Source: Strigamia acuminata (Eukaryota > Arthropoda > Chilopoda > Geophilomorpha > Linotaeniidae). From it: a stretch of DNA of 64,000 nt. Positions within the stretch are counted from its first letter, which is position 1. Each line of letters opens with the position of its first letter. The translations under genes were made by a program, and so were the position numbers. Location: positions 13,914,427 through 13,978,426 of the forward strand of contig OX442315.1 of assembly GCA_949358305.1 (NCBI GenBank), in the 5' to 3' direction. The notes below the pieces were generated by a model. The model was not told the DNA's origin. It did no database searches and saw only the letters and a program-made list of their open reading frames with translations. Shown here piece after piece: positions 1 through 12,911 of the stretch.

Positions 1-1474
1 TTTACCATGATGATAGCTTATAACAACGAATAAGGCTTTGATTTGGTGCACAATTCAATGTTATTTGAAAGTAATTCATCACTCATGACCAATTATTGAT
101 TGATTTTTATGTTTAATTTAGATATCCTAACCGAAGTAATCAAAATTTAATGAGTTAAAGTCCATTTGGTGCGACAAGAAAACTGAGATGGAGAATTATC
201 CCGTTTGGAGCAAGGATATTTATGGTACAGGTAATTGGACACTGAATAAATATATGTCAGGTTAAATAAATGTAATTATAATTTGTGTATATCCGTGGTG
301 ACCAAATTTTGGAAATAAAAACCGGAAAATCCATTAGCGATACAAAATTGCCCAGAATTACGAATATATTTCGGTTGTAGTGCGAACCAGTACTCTTTGG
401 TATGAACATTTTATAACTCTTGCATCTTATTACGATTGCAGAAAACGTTTGTGTTCGTGTATAATTTTGGCATGAATTAAACCAGTTAAACTACTCTTAT
501 TACTATGAGCAATTGATAGGTTTTTATAAACCCGGGCATTTTTGCGCCCCGAGATTTAAAATGCTTTTAAAATGGCCATTGGCACACAAAGGAAATAAAG
601 AAACAAAATTTCAGTACAATGCTGTCAATTGTTTTTGTTAATTAATCAGTTTATTGTTGTTTATTACATTATTTTAACATTATTAGGGCTAATTAGGCAT
701 AGGCGTAATACAGATGAATGACGACGAATTATAAATCATTTGCACTGAATGCTGAGTATGAATTTAGAACAAGAATGAATTTGCAATTTTTATTTAAGGA
801 ATTTAATATAGAACAGCTAAAATATTAATTTAAGATTTTTAGAAATTTGTATTTTATTTTAGGCCTATTTTAGTTGATAAAACGAATCATTCTAGTTGGC
901 GGACGATACTCAACAGAGATGGGAGCGTAACGTACAGAGTCGTCCTCTATTTAGCTACATCCGGGCTTGAAAAGTGCTTTTGACCTCACTTCGCGCTGAG
1001 CTTTCGGGAAGAGTTGACCTCCCGTTGTGCTCCGTAAATTTTGATCAATTTTTTTTGTATAAAAAGGTAAAACACTTCAATCATCATTGTAAAACAACGA
1101 ATTTTAACGGGAAAAGTACTGAATTGTCAAGTTTAGCAAAATATTTCGTTTTAATCTGATTTTCTCAAAAAATTTGACAATTTTGTTGAAGATTTTTTGA
1201 AAAATTTTGAAAATTTTTGGAAATCTTTTGAAATTATCGTAAATAGTATAATTTATTATTTACACGATGTGAACTAGCAAAAAAAACAAATTCCTACATT
1301 TTTCATCCGTCTTCCATCTGTTTTCTAAAAAAAATCGATAAAAAATTACAAAAATTTAACAACCGTTATCAGACGACGGGGTTCACACCAGTTATCACGG
1401 ACTCTCGTTTACTTTGCTTTGTTGAACAAATTTCTTTATTTTTAAGAAACATTTATTGATTGATTTAATTATTT
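1..1474. other. AT-rich intergenic stretch, no gene seen
   Basis: No convincing coding region on either strand; the only open frame (974-1159) begins at GTG, is low complexity and has no recognisable domain. Poly-A/T runs dominate from 1170 onward. Confidence 0.6.
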
Positions 1475-1612
1475 AAAATAAAGTTTTGTTAGTAAAATAA
1501 AGTTTTGTTAGTAAAATAAAGTTTTGTTTTTAAAATAAAGTTTTATTTTTAAAATAAAGTTTTGTTTTTAAAATAAAGTTTTGTTTTTAAAATAAAGTTT
1601 TATTTTTTTTTT
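1475..1612. repeat. 19-bp AT-rich minisatellite, about 7 copies
   Basis: Unit AAAATAAAGTTTTGTTTTT repeats about seven times with small changes (TTAGT or TTTTT at the end). Pure tandem repeat; no function visible. The segment to 1990 that follows has one good acceptor-like site (TTTATTTCAG at about 1710-1719) but no supported gene. Confidence 0.85.
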
Positions 1613-1989
1613 ATTTATTACTGTTTGTAAACAGCAAAATTTTTTCGAATTTTAATTAGAGAAAGTAATCACAATAAATTACCTAAATTACTGACTAAAT
1701 ATTAATTTTTATTTCAGATGTACAACCACAGTTACAGCAGTCGATTTCTCTGTTTTCTGATCAATTGTGCGGGTTTTTCCGAGTCCAATCAGACAGCTCG
1801 TCCTAGTCCAATTGGGCGGCATCTTTTCCTTCCAATTTGGCCTAACTTTTCCACATAATTGGCCAAATTGAATGAGAAGTTCAAGGTCAATACTTGAGTT
1901 GAATAATTATATAGATTATCCAATCTGTCCTATTTACAAAAAATTTATACATTGTTTATAATTCTTGATTTAATGTTTATTTCAATTTT

Positions 1990-4900
1990 TTTGTTTTAGT
2001 AATATGGTAAGTGTGTTTAATCATGATTATTTTGTTTTTTTTGTCTATTTTCTCTTTTAGCTCATTTAAAGGTAAATTGTGTGTTTAATTATGCTTGTTT
2101 TTTCTTGTCTATTTTCTCTTTTAGCTCATTTAAAGGTAAATTGTGTTTAATTATGCTTGTTTTTTCTTGTCTATTTTCTCTTTTAGCTCATTTAAAGGTA
2201 AATTGTGCTTAATTATGCTTGTTTTTTCTTGTCTATTTTCTCTTTTAGCTCATTTAAAGGTAAATTGTGTTTAATTATGCTTGTTTTTTCTTGTCTATTT
2301 TCTCTTTTAGCTCATTTAAAGGTAAATTGTGCTTAATTATGCTTGTTTTATTTTGTCTATTTTCTCTTTTAGCTCATTTAAAGGTAAATTGTGTTTAATT
2401 ATGCTTGTTTTATTTTGTCTATTTTCTCTTTTAGCTCATTTAAAGGTAAATTGTGTTTAATTATGCTTGTTTTTTTTGTCTATTTTCTCTTTTAGCTCAT
2501 TTAAAGGTAAATTGTGTATTTAATTATGCTTGTTTTTTCTTGTCTATTTTCTCTTTTAGCTCATTTAAAGGTAAATTGTGTTTAATTATGCTTGTTTTTT
2601 CTTGTCTATTTTCTCTTTTAGCTCATTTAAAGGTAAATTGTGCTTAATTATGCTTGTTTTTTCTTGTCTATTTTCTCTTTTAGCTCATTTAAAGGTAAAT
2701 TGTGTTTAATTATGCTTGTTTTATTTTGTCTATTTTCTCTTTTAGCTCATTTAAAGGTAAATTGTGTATTTAATTATGCTTGTTTTTTCTTGTCTATTTT
2801 CTCTTTTAGCTCATTTAAAGGTAAATTGTGCTTAATTATGCTTGTTTTATTTTGTCTATTTTCTCTTTTAGCTCATTTAAAGGTAAATTGTGTTTAATTA
2901 TGCTTGTTTTATTTTGTCTATTTTCTCTTTTAGCTCATTTAAAGGTAAATTGTGTTTAATTATGCTTGTTTTATTTTGTCTATTTTCTCTTTTAGCTCAT
3001 TTAAAGGTAAATTGTGTTTAATTATGCTTGTTTTATTTTGTCTATTTTCTCTTTTAGCTCATTTAAAGGTAAATTGTGTTTAATTATGCTTGTTTTATTT
3101 TGTCTATTTTCTCTTTTAGCTCATTTAAAGGTAAATTGTGTTTAATTATGCTTGTTTTATTTTGTCTATTTTCTCTTTTAGCTCATTTAAAGGTAAATTG
3201 TGTTTAATTATGCTTGTTTTATTTTGTCTATTTTCTCTTTTAGCTCATTTAAAGGTAAATTGTGTTTAATTATGCTTGTTTTTTTTGTCTATTTTCTCTT
3301 TTAGCTCATTTAAAGGTAAATTGTGTTTAATTATGCTTGTTTTTTCTTGTCTATTTTCTCTTTTAGCTCATTTAAAGGTAAATTGTGCTTAATTATGCTT
3401 GTTTTTTCTTGTCTATTTTCTCTTTTAGCTCATTTAAAGGTAAATTGTGTTTAATTATGCTTGTTTTATTTTGTCTATTTTCTCTTTTAGCTCATTTAAA
3501 GGTAAATTGTGTTTAATTATGCTTGTTTTTTCTTGTCTATTTTCTCTTTTAGCTCATTTAAAGGTAAATTGTGTTTAATTATGCTTGTTTTTTCTTGTCT
3601 ATTTTCTCTTTTAGCTCATTTAAAGGTAAATTGTGTTTAATTATGCTTGTTTTTTTTGTCTATTTTCTCTTTTAGCTCATTTAAAGGTAAATTGTGTTTA
3701 ATTATGCTTGTTTTTTTTGTCTATTTTCTCTTTTAGCTCATTTAAAGGTAAATTGTGTTTAATTATGCTTGTTTTTTTTGTCTATTTTCTCTTTTAGCTC
3801 ATTTAAAGGTAAATTGTGCTTAATTATGCTTGTTTTTTCTTGTCTATTTTCTCTTTTAGCTCATTTAAAGGTAAATTGTGCTTAATTATGCTTGTTTTAT
3901 TTTGTCTATTTTCTCTTTTAGCTCATTTAAAGGTAAATTGTGTTTAATTATGCTTGTTTTATTTTGTCTATTTTCTCTTTTAGCTCATTTAAAGGTAAAT
4001 TGTGTTTAATTATGCTTGTTTTATTTTGTCTATTTTCTCTTTTAGCTCATTTAAAGGTAAATTGTGTTTAATTATGCTTGTTTTTTCTTGTCTATTTTCT
4101 CTTTTAGCTCATTTAAAGGTAAATTGTGCTTAATTATGCTTGTTTTTTCTTGTCTATTTTCTCTTTTAGCTCATTTAAAGGTAAATTGTGTTTAATTATG
4201 CTTGTTTTATTTTGTCTATTTTCTCTTTTAGCTCATTTAAAGGTAAATTGTGTTTAATTATGCTTGTTTTTTCTTGTCTATTTTCTCTTTTAGCTCATTT
4301 AAAGGTAAATTGTGTTTAATTATGCTTGTTTTTTCTTGTCTATTTTCTCTTTTAGCTCATTTAAAGGTAAATTGTGTTTAATTATGCTTGTTTTTTCTTG
4401 TCTATTTTCTCTTTTAGCTCATTTAAAGGTAAATTGTGTTTAATTATGCTTGTTTTATTTTGTCTATTTTCTCTTTTAGCTCATTTAAAGGTAAATTGTG
4501 TTTAATTATGCTTGTTTTTTCTTGTCTATTTTCTCTTTTAGCTCATTTAAAGGTAAATTGTGTTTAATTATGCTTGTTTTATTTTGTCTATTTTCTCTTT
4601 TAGCTCATTTAAAGGTAAATTGTGTTTAATTATGCTTGTTTTATTTTGTCTATTTTCTCTTTTAGCTCATTTAAAGGTAAATTGTGCTTAATTATGCTTG
4701 TTTTTTCTTGTCTATTTTCTCTTTTAGCTCATTTAAAGGTAAATTGTGTTTAATTATGCTTGTTTTATTTTGTCTATTTTCTCTTTTAGCTCATTTAAAG
4801 GTAAATTGTGTTTAATTATGCTTGTTTTTTCTTGTCTATTTTCTCTTTTAGCTCATTTAAAGGTAAATTGTGTTTAATTATGCTTGTTTTTTCTTGTCTA

Positions 4901-7900
4901 TTTTCTCTTTTAGCTCATTTAAAGGTAAATTGTGTTTAATTATGCTTGTTTTATTTTGTCTATTTTCTCTTTTAGCTCATTTAAAGGTAAATTGTGTTTA
5001 ATTATGCTTGTTTTTTTTGTCTATTTTCTCTTTTAGCTCATTTAAAGGTAAATTGTGTTTAATTATGCTTGTTTTTTCTTGTCTATTTTCTCTTTTAGCT
5101 CATTTAAAGGTAAATTGTGTTTAATTATGCTTGTTTTATTTTGTCTATTTTCTCTTTTAGCTCATTTAAAGGTAAATTGTGTTTAATTATGCTTGTTTTT
5201 TCTTGTCTATTTTCTCTTTTAGCTCATTTAAAGGTAAATTGTGTTTAATTATGCTTGTTTTTTTTGTCTATTTTCTCTTTTAGCTCATTTAAAGGTAAAT
5301 TGTGCTTAATTATGCTTGTTTTTTCTTGTCTATTTTCTCTTTTAGCTCATTTAAAGGTAAATTGTGTTTAATTATGCTTGTTTTATTTTGTCTATTTTCT
5401 CTTTTAGCTCATTTAAAGGTAAATTGTGTTTAATTATGCTTGTTTTTTCTTGTCTATTTTCTCTTTTAGCTCATTTAAAGGTAAATTGTGTTTAATTATG
5501 CTTGTTTTATTTTGTCTATTTTCTCTTTTAGCTCATTTAAAGGTAAATTGTGTTTAATTATGCTTGTTTTTTCTTGTCTATTTTCTCTTTTAGCTCATTT
5601 AAAGGTAAATTGTGTTTAATTATGCTTGTTTTTTCTTGTCTATTTTCTCTTTTAGCTCATTTAAAGGTAAATTGTGTTTAATTATGCTTGTTTTATTTTG
5701 TCTATTTTCTCTTTTAGCTCATTTAAAGGTAAATTGTGTTTAATTATGCTTGTTTTTTTTGTCTATTTTCTCTTTTAGCTCATTTAAAGGTAAATTGTGT
5801 TTAATTATGCTTGTTTTATTTTGTCTATTTTCTCTTTTAGCTCATTTAAAGGTAAATTGTGTTTAATTATGCTTGTTTTATTTTGTCTATTTTCTCTTTT
5901 AGCTCATTTAAAGGTAAATTGTGTTTAATTATGCTTGTTTTTTTTGTCTATTTTCTCTTTTAGCTCATTTAAAGGTAAATTGTGTTTAATTATGCTTGTT
6001 TTATTTTGTCTATTTTCTCTTTTAGCTCATTTAAAGGTAAATTGTGTTTAATTATGCTTGTTTTATTTTGTCTATTTTCTCTTTTAGCTCATTTAAAGGT
6101 AAATTGTGTTTAATTATGCTTGTTTTTTTTGTCTATTTTCTCTTTTAGCTCATTTAAAGGTAAATTGTGTATTTAATTATGCTTGTTTTTTCTTGTCTAT
6201 TTTCTCTTTTAGCTCATTTAAAGGTAAATTGTGTTTAATTATGCTTGTTTTTTCTTGTCTATTTTCTCTTTTAGCTCATTTAAAGGTAAATTGTGCTTAA
6301 TTATGCTTGTTTTTTCTTGTCTATTTTCTCTTTTAGCTCATTTAAAGGTAAATTGTGTTTAATTATGCTTGTTTTATTTTGTCTATTTTCTCTTTTAGCT
6401 CATTTAAAGGTAAATTGTGTTTAATTATGCTTGTTTTATTTTGTCTATTTTCTCTTTTAGCTCATTTAAAGGTAAATTGTGTTTAATTATGCTTGTTTTT
6501 TCTTGTCTATTTTCTCTTTTAGCTCATTTAAAGGTAAATTGTGTTTAATTATGCTTGTTTTTTCTTGTCTATTTTCTCTTTTAGCTCATTTAAAGGTAAA
6601 TTGTGTTTAATTATGCTTGTTTTATTTTGTCTATTTTCTCTTTTAGCTCATTTAAAGGTAAATTGTGTTTAATTATGCTTGTTTTTTTTGTCTATTTTCT
6701 CTTTTAGCTCATTTAAAGGTAAATTGTGTATTTAATTATGCTTGTTTTTTCTTGTCTATTTTCTCTTTTAGCTCATTTAAAGGTAAATTGTGTTTAATTA
6801 TGCTTGTTTTTTCTTGTCTATTTTCTCTTTTAGCTCATTTAAAGGTAAATTGTGCTTAATTATGCTTGTTTTTTCTTGTCTATTTTCTCTTTTAGCTCAT
6901 TTAAAGGTAAATTGTGTTTAATTATGCTTGTTTTATTTTGTCTATTTTCTCTTTTAGCTCATTTAAAGGTAAATTGTGTTTAATTATGCTTGTTTTTTCT
7001 TGTCTATTTTCTCTTTTAGCTCATTTAAAGGTAAATTGTGTTTAATTATGCTTGTTTTATTTTGTCTATTTTCTCTTTTAGCTCATTTAAAGGTAAATTG
7101 TGCTTAATTATGCTTGTTTTTTCTTGTCTATTTTCTCTTTTAGCTCATTTAAAGGTAAATTGTGTTTAATTATGCTTGTTTTATTTTGTCTATTTTCTCT
7201 TTTAGCTCATTTAAAGGTAAATTGTGTTTAATTATGCTTGTTTTTTTGTCTATTTTCTCTTTTAGCTCATTTAAAGGTAAATTGTGTTTAATTATGCTTG
7301 TTTTTTCTTGTCTATTTTCTCTTTTAGCTCATTTAAAGGTAAATTGTGCTTAATTATGCTTGTTTTTTTTTGTCTATTTTGTCTTTTAGCTCATTTAAAG
7401 GTAAATTGTGTGTTTAATTATGCTTGTTTTTTCTTGTCTATTTTCTCTTTTAGCTCATTTAAAGGTAAATTGTGTGTTTAATTATGCTTGTTTTTTCTTG
7501 TCTATTTTCTCTTTTAGCTCATTTAAAGGTAAATTGTGTGTTTAATTATGCTTGTTTTTTCTTGTCTATTTTCTCATTTAGCTCATTTAAAGGTAAATTG
7601 TGTTTAATTATGCTTGTTTTTTTTGTCTATTTTCTCTTTTAGCTCATTTAAAGGTAAATTGTGTGTTTAATTATGCTTGTTTTTTTTTGTCTATTTTCTC
7701 TTTTAGCTCATTTAAAGGTAAATTGTGTGTTTAATTATGCTTGTTTTTTCTTGTCTATTTTCTCATTTAGCTCATTTAAAGGTAAATTGTGTTTAATTAT
7801 GCTTGTTTTTTCTTGTCTATTTTCTCATTTAGCTCATTTAAAGGTAAATTGTGTTTAATTATGCTTGTTTTTTTTGTCTATTTTCTCTTTTAGCTTATTT

Positions 7901-10878
7901 AAAGGTAAATTGTGTGTTTAATTATGCTTGTTTTTTTTTGTCTATTTTCTCTTTTAGCTCATTTAAAGGTAAATTGTGTGTTTAATTATGCTTGTTTTTT
8001 CTTGTCTATTTTGTCTTTTAGCTCATTTAAAGGTAAATTGTGTGTTTAATTATGCTTGTTTTTTCTTGTCTATTTTCTCTTTTAGCTCATTTAAAGGTAA
8101 ATTGTGTGTTTAATTATGCTTGTTTTTTCTTGTCTATTTTCTCTTTTAGCTCATTTAAAGGTAAATTGTGTGTTTAATTATGCTTGTTTTTTCTTGTCTA
8201 TTTTCTCATTTAGCTCATTTAAAGGTAAATTGTGTTTAATTATGCTTGTTTTTTCTTGTCTATTTTCTCTTTTAGCTCATTTAAAGGTAAATTGTGCTTA
8301 ATTATGCTTGTTTTTTTTTGTCTATTTTGTCTTTTAGCTCATTTAAAGGTAAATTGTGTGTTTAATTATGCTTGTTTTTTCTTGTCTATTTTCTCTTTTA
8401 GCTCATTTAAAGGTAAATTGTGTGTTTAATTATGCTTGTTTTTTCTTGTCTATTTTCTCATTTAGCTCATTTAAAGGTAAATTGTGTGTTTAATTATGCT
8501 TGTTTTTTTTGTCTATTTTGTCTTTTAGCTCATTTAAAGGTAAATTGTGTGTTTAATTATGCTTGTTTTTTCTTGTCTATTTTCTCATTTAGCTCATTTA
8601 AAGGTAAATTGTGTGTTTAATTATGCTTGTTTTTTTTGTCTATTTTGTCTTTTAGCTCATTTAAAGGTAAATTGTGTGTTTAATTATGCTTGTTTTTTCT
8701 TGTCTATTTTCTCATTTAGCTCATTTAAAGGTAAATTGTGTTTAATTATGCTTGTTTTTTTTGTCTATTTTCTCTTTTAGCTCATTTAAAGGTAAATTGT
8801 GTGTTTAATTATGCTTGTTTTTTTGTCTATTTTCTCTTTTAGCTCATTTAAAGGTAAATTGTGTTTAATTATGCTTGTTTTTTCTTGTCTATTTTTTCTT
8901 TTAGCTCATTTAAAGGTAAATTGTGTATTTAATTATGCTTGTTTTTTCTTGTCTATTTTCTCTTTTAGCTCATTTAAAGGTAAATTGTGTATTTAATTAT
9001 GCTTGTTTTTTCTTGTCTATTTTCTCTTTTAGCTCATTTAAAGGTAAATTGTGCTTAATTATGCTTGTTTTTTCTTGTCTATTTTTTCTTTTAGCTCATT
9101 TAAAGGTAAATTGTGTATTTAATTATGCTTGTTTTTTCTTGTCTATTTTCTCTTTTAGCTCATTTAAAGGTAAATTGTGCTTAATTATGCTTGTTTTTTT
9201 TGTCTATTTTGTCTTTTAGCTCATTTAAAGGTAAATTGTGTGTTTAATTATGCTTGTTTTTTCTTGTCTATTTTCTCTTTTAGCTCATTTAAAGGTAAAT
9301 TGTGTGTTTAATTATGCTTGTTTTTTCTTGTCTATTTTCTCTTTTAGCTCATTTAAAGGTAAATTGTGTGTTTAATTATGCTTGTTTTTTCTTGTCTATT
9401 TTCTCATTTAGCTCATTTAAAGGTAAATTGTGTTTAATTATGCTTGTTTTTTTTGTCTATTTTCTCTTTTAGCTCATTTAAAGGTAAATTGTGTATTTAA
9501 TTATGCTTGTTTTTTCTTGTCTTTTTTCTCTTTTAGCTCATTTAAAGGTAAATTGTGCTTAATTATGCTTGTTTTTTTTGTCTATTTTCTCTTTTAGCTC
9601 ATTTAAAGGTAAATTGTGTATTTAATTATGCTTGTTTTTTCTTGTCTTTTTTCTCTTTTAGCTCATTTAAAGGTAAATTGTGTTTAATTATGCTTGTTTT
9701 TTTTGTCTATTTTCTCTTTTAGCTCATTTAAAGGTAAATTGTGTATTTAATTATGCTTGTTTTTTCTTGTCTATTTTCTCATTTAGCTCATTTAAAGGTA
9801 AATTGTGTTTAATTATGCTTGTTTTTTTTGTCTATTTTCTCTTTTAGCTCATTTAAAGGTAAATTGTGTATTTAATTATGCTTGTTTTTTCTTGTCTTTT
9901 TTCTCTTTTAGCTCATTTAAAGGTAAATTGTGTTTAATTATGCTTGTTTTTTTTGTCTATTTTCTCTTTTAGCTCATTTAAAGGTAAATTGTGTATTTAA
10001 TTATGCTTGTTTTTTCTTGTCTTTTTTCTCTTTTAGCTCATTTAAAGGTAAATTGTGCTTAATTATGCTTGTTTTTTTTGTCTATTTTCTCTTTTAGCTC
10101 ATTTAAAGGTAAATTGTGTATTTAATTATGCTTGTTTTTTCTTGTCTTTTTTCTCTTTTAGCTCATTTAAAGGTAAATTGTGTTTAATTATGCTTGTTTT
10201 TTTTGTCTATTTTCTCTTTTAGCTCATTTAAAGGTAAATTGTGTATTTAATTATGCTTGTTTTTTCTTGTCTATTTTCTCATTTAGCTCATTTAAAGGTA
10301 AATTGTGCTTAATTATGCTTGTTTTTTCTTGTCTATTTTCTCTTTTAGCTCATTTAAAGGTAAATTGTGTGTTTAATTATGCTTGTTGTTTTTGTCTATT
10401 TTCTCTTTTAGCTCATTTAAAGGTAAATTGTGCTTAATTATGCTTGTTTTTTCTTGTCTATTTTCTCTTTTAGCTCATTTAAAGGTAAATTGTGTGTTTA
10501 ATTATGCTTGTTGTTTTTGTCTATTTTCTCTTTTAGCTCATTTAAAGGTAAATTGTGCTTAATTATGCTTGTTTTTTCTTGTCTATTTTCTCTTTTAGCT
10601 CATTTAAAGGTAAATTGTGTTTAATTATGCTTGTTTTTTCTTGTCTATTTTCTCTTTTAGCTCATTTAAAGGTAAATTGTGTGTTTAATTATGCTTGTTT
10701 TTTTTTGTCTATTTTCTCTTTTAGCTCATTTAAAGGTAAATTGTGCTTAATTATGCTTGTTTTTTTTGTCTATTTTCTCTTTTAGCTCATTTAAAGGTAA
10801 ATTGTGCTTAATTATGCTTGTTTTTTCTTGTCTATTTTCTCTTTTAGCCCATTTAAAGGTAAATTGGGTTTAATTATG
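1990..10878 (+). repeat. 62-bp satellite array (~142 copies) with splice-site-like core
   Basis: Head-to-tail monomers of 60-64 bp. Each has a T-rich tract (TCTATTTTCTCTTTTAG), an 11-nt core CTCATTTAAAG, then GTAAATTGTG and TTTAATTATGCTTG. Variation sits in the T-run, in GTGT/GTGC/GTGTGT/GTGTAT before TTAATT, and in CTCTTT/CTCATT/GTCTTT; the core AGCTCATTTAAAGGTAAATT is almost invariant (one CTTATT copy near 7893, one CCCATT copy near 10849). The first monomer (1990-2060) is degenerate. ORFs of 60-98 codons crossing the array are repeat artefacts, because the unit is not a multiple of three and the frames drift. Higher-order structure exists: identical three-monomer blocks at 2453, 6106 and 6665, and two-monomer periods near 8420-8760 and 9420-10300. 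Confidence 0.97.
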
Positions 10879-11462
10879 CTTTCCTCGCCCCTGTCGTCGC
10901 ATTCCTCGCCTTTCTCGTTGTATTCCTCGCCTTTCTCGTTGTATTCCTCGCCTTTCTCGTTGTATTCCTTGCCCCTCTCGTCGCATTCCTCGCCTTTCTC
11001 GTCGTATTCCTCGCCCCTCTCGTCGCATTCCTCGCCCCTCTCTTCGCATTCCTCGCTCCTCTTGTCGCAGTCCTTGCCTTTCTCGTCGCACTCCTCGCCT
11101 TTCTCGTCGTATTCCTCGCTTTTCTCGTCGCAATACGCATCAATCTCGTCTGAATCTCGTCTTTTCTCGTCGCAATAAGCATCAATCTCGTCTGAACTCG
11201 CATCAAATTCGTTCGAATTCGTATTAAATACTAGTTTTATCTTATTTTTATCTATTTTCGACTTGTCCTTTTCCAATTTCGTCTTATTCGCAACTCGATT
11301 TTCGTCGTCCGCATCTCGATTTTCTTCGTTTTGGTCAAAATTGTCGTCATTTTCATCCTCATCATTGTCGTCTACCTCATCATCATCATTCTCACGCGCT
11401 TTTGGTCCAAATCGTCTTTTGCAACTGTAATGTTCATACGTGTTGGTTGTGATAAAAGTAAA
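10812..11462 (-). CDS. Acidic heptad-repeat ORF, possible terminal exon
   Basis: On the minus strand a frame is open from just after a TAG at 11463-11465 to a TAA at 10812. It has no ATG; the N-terminal part reads roughly YSCKRRFGPKAREN, then an Asp/Glu/Asn-rich stretch, then about 14 copies of a 7-residue unit (DEKGEEY/DERGEEC-like), and ends in a 22-residue tail encoded by the last satellite monomer. An acceptor-like ATTACAG at about 11425 could make this a 3' exon starting with TTGCAAAAG. No domain is recognised. The heptad part is encoded by a 21-bp minisatellite, so the open frame may be only repeat-driven. It could be a real low-complexity acidic protein or a transposon leftover; the sequence alone cannot decide. 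Confidence 0.3.
   Translation of the reverse strand, partial: FTFITTNTYEHYSCKRRFGPKARENDDDEVDDNDEDENDDNFDQNEENRDADDENRVANKTKLEKDKSKIDKNKIKLVFNTNSNEFDASSDEIDAYCDEKRRDSDEIDAYCDEKSEEYDEKGEECDEKGKDCDKRSEECEERGEECDERGEEYDEKGEECDERGKEYNEKGEEYNEKGEEYNEKGEECDDRGEESIIKPNLPLNGLKEKIDKKKQA
10880..11200. repeat. 21-bp CpG-rich minisatellite
   Basis: Plus-strand unit close to CCTTTCTCGTCGTATTCCTCG with CGCCCCTCTCG variants, about 14 imperfect copies. It abuts the last satellite monomer directly. GC content is far above its neighbours. It encodes the acidic heptads on the minus strand; Ser/Pro-rich and Arg-rich frames on other frames are shadows. Confidence 0.85.
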
Positions 11463-11465
11463 CTA

Positions 11466-12911
11466 CTCCCGCCATGATAGAGTGCTTCTTTATTGCCTAG
11501 CGCCAACTTGTACCGACATACGAACTATGGCGCTCCAGCCTCATGTTACATGTCCTCTTTCTTTTTAGTCATTGAAAACACTGAACAAACAAAAACAAAC
11601 ACTACACTAACAAACGAAAACTATTAACCGGTTACAAGAAATGTACGATTACAAAACTGAATACAAAATTATACAATGCTATTAATTACGAGTAAATGTG
11701 ATTAAATACTAGAATAAAATGTGACATTGTACTTTCGGCGCAAGTATTTAACAATACTTGGTCGTGAAAAGCTATGTCAAACTTCCAAAAGCGTACGAGA
11801 TTAAGATTAATTTAACAGTTATTAAGGAGTGAATTGTGCAAAATGTAAGGAAATTGGAGTCGTGTGTTTTATCAAATCAGATGACATTTATTTATCATAA
11901 GTCAGTTGTATAAATAATATGGTCGATAAATGACCCAGTTAAATGGTAAATTTAAACGAAGCCGGGTTGTTTAGTCGTAATTTACTTAGTCGACGCCGTA
12001 AACGGCGTCGCATAAGTAACTAAATAAGTAATCAATTAAAGCAAAAATTTTTGCTTTTATTGATGACCCAACAAGTCCTGCAGGTGTTTAATTGGATCTG
12101 AATGAGTCCGCAGTTAGAATTTTATTTGGTTGAAATTATTATTTGGTGTGGCAGTGAAGCCCTAAAATAATATCAAGATGATTGTTGTCTATCAAGCTTC
12201 GAAATAGATTGAACGGATCTCTTCACATGGAGAAAAGATGTCGTCAATATCTGGCTGATTGGTCCTTGGGTCCTGGTTCGAATCTATGATGTGTAATGGT
12301 CGGTATCCGAGAGGTACGGTTGACTTATTCCACAATGTCACAACTGGGGTTGGTAAGCTTAGTTGGTTTAAATGTTTTGTCAGAAACATTTACCAAGTTT
12401 GCCACGTGTAAATATTGAAGATATTTGCACCTGGTATACGTGTAAATATTGAGGATATTTACACATGGTATCGTCGTTATACAGGGTGGAACAAAAGTCT
12501 GTTCCCCTCAAATATTTCCTGAGCAATTACATCTAGGCCAACTTTGATGATGCGATCCTACAGGAAGTTGGGTGAGAGCAATCCAATGATGTCATCAAAT
12601 TTGACCTTGAAGGCCATTTTCAAGGTTCTTCACTTGCTAACTTCTAAACCAATCAGGTTAGAGAAAAAAAGTCAATTACAAAGTTGTAGAGCACTATCAA
12701 ATTAGTACTATCCAATTTTTCTTAGTCATCTTAAGTTAAATGTTTTCGTTTTAAAACTGAAACAATTCAGAAAAAAAATCAGCAAAATAGAATTTTTTTT
12801 TCTTGTGAAAAAAAATTATTGAGGCATTAAAAAACAATAGTGATTTTTCTTGTGTAATTGCATGATAATGCGCATTTGAATACATTTATTTAAGAAATTC
12901 AGGAGGCGCAT
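11466..12911. other. Non-coding stretch with hairpins and TE-like ends
   Basis: No supported gene. Contains a compact hairpin GACGCCG-TAAA-CGGCGTC near 11992-12009, paired TACGTGTAAATATTGA motifs near 12405-12470, and from about 12480 a segment beginning ACAGGGTGGAACAAAAG that resembles transposon termini seen in arthropods (resemblance only). The piece at 11480-11560 is GC-richer and could be retroelement LTR debris. Confidence 0.4.

Noticed and set aside
2453-10785. Many 60-98 codon ORFs with LKVNC/FSFSSFKGK repeats
   Set aside because: Frames through the satellite; the unit is not a multiple of three and stops recur.
1990-10878. CRISPR-like array
   Set aside because: A constant core with variable spacing was considered, but the spacers are near-identical and the DNA is eukaryotic.
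10870-11206. Arg/Gly/Thr-rich minus-strand ORFs
   Set aside because: Other frames of the 21-bp heptad minisatellite.
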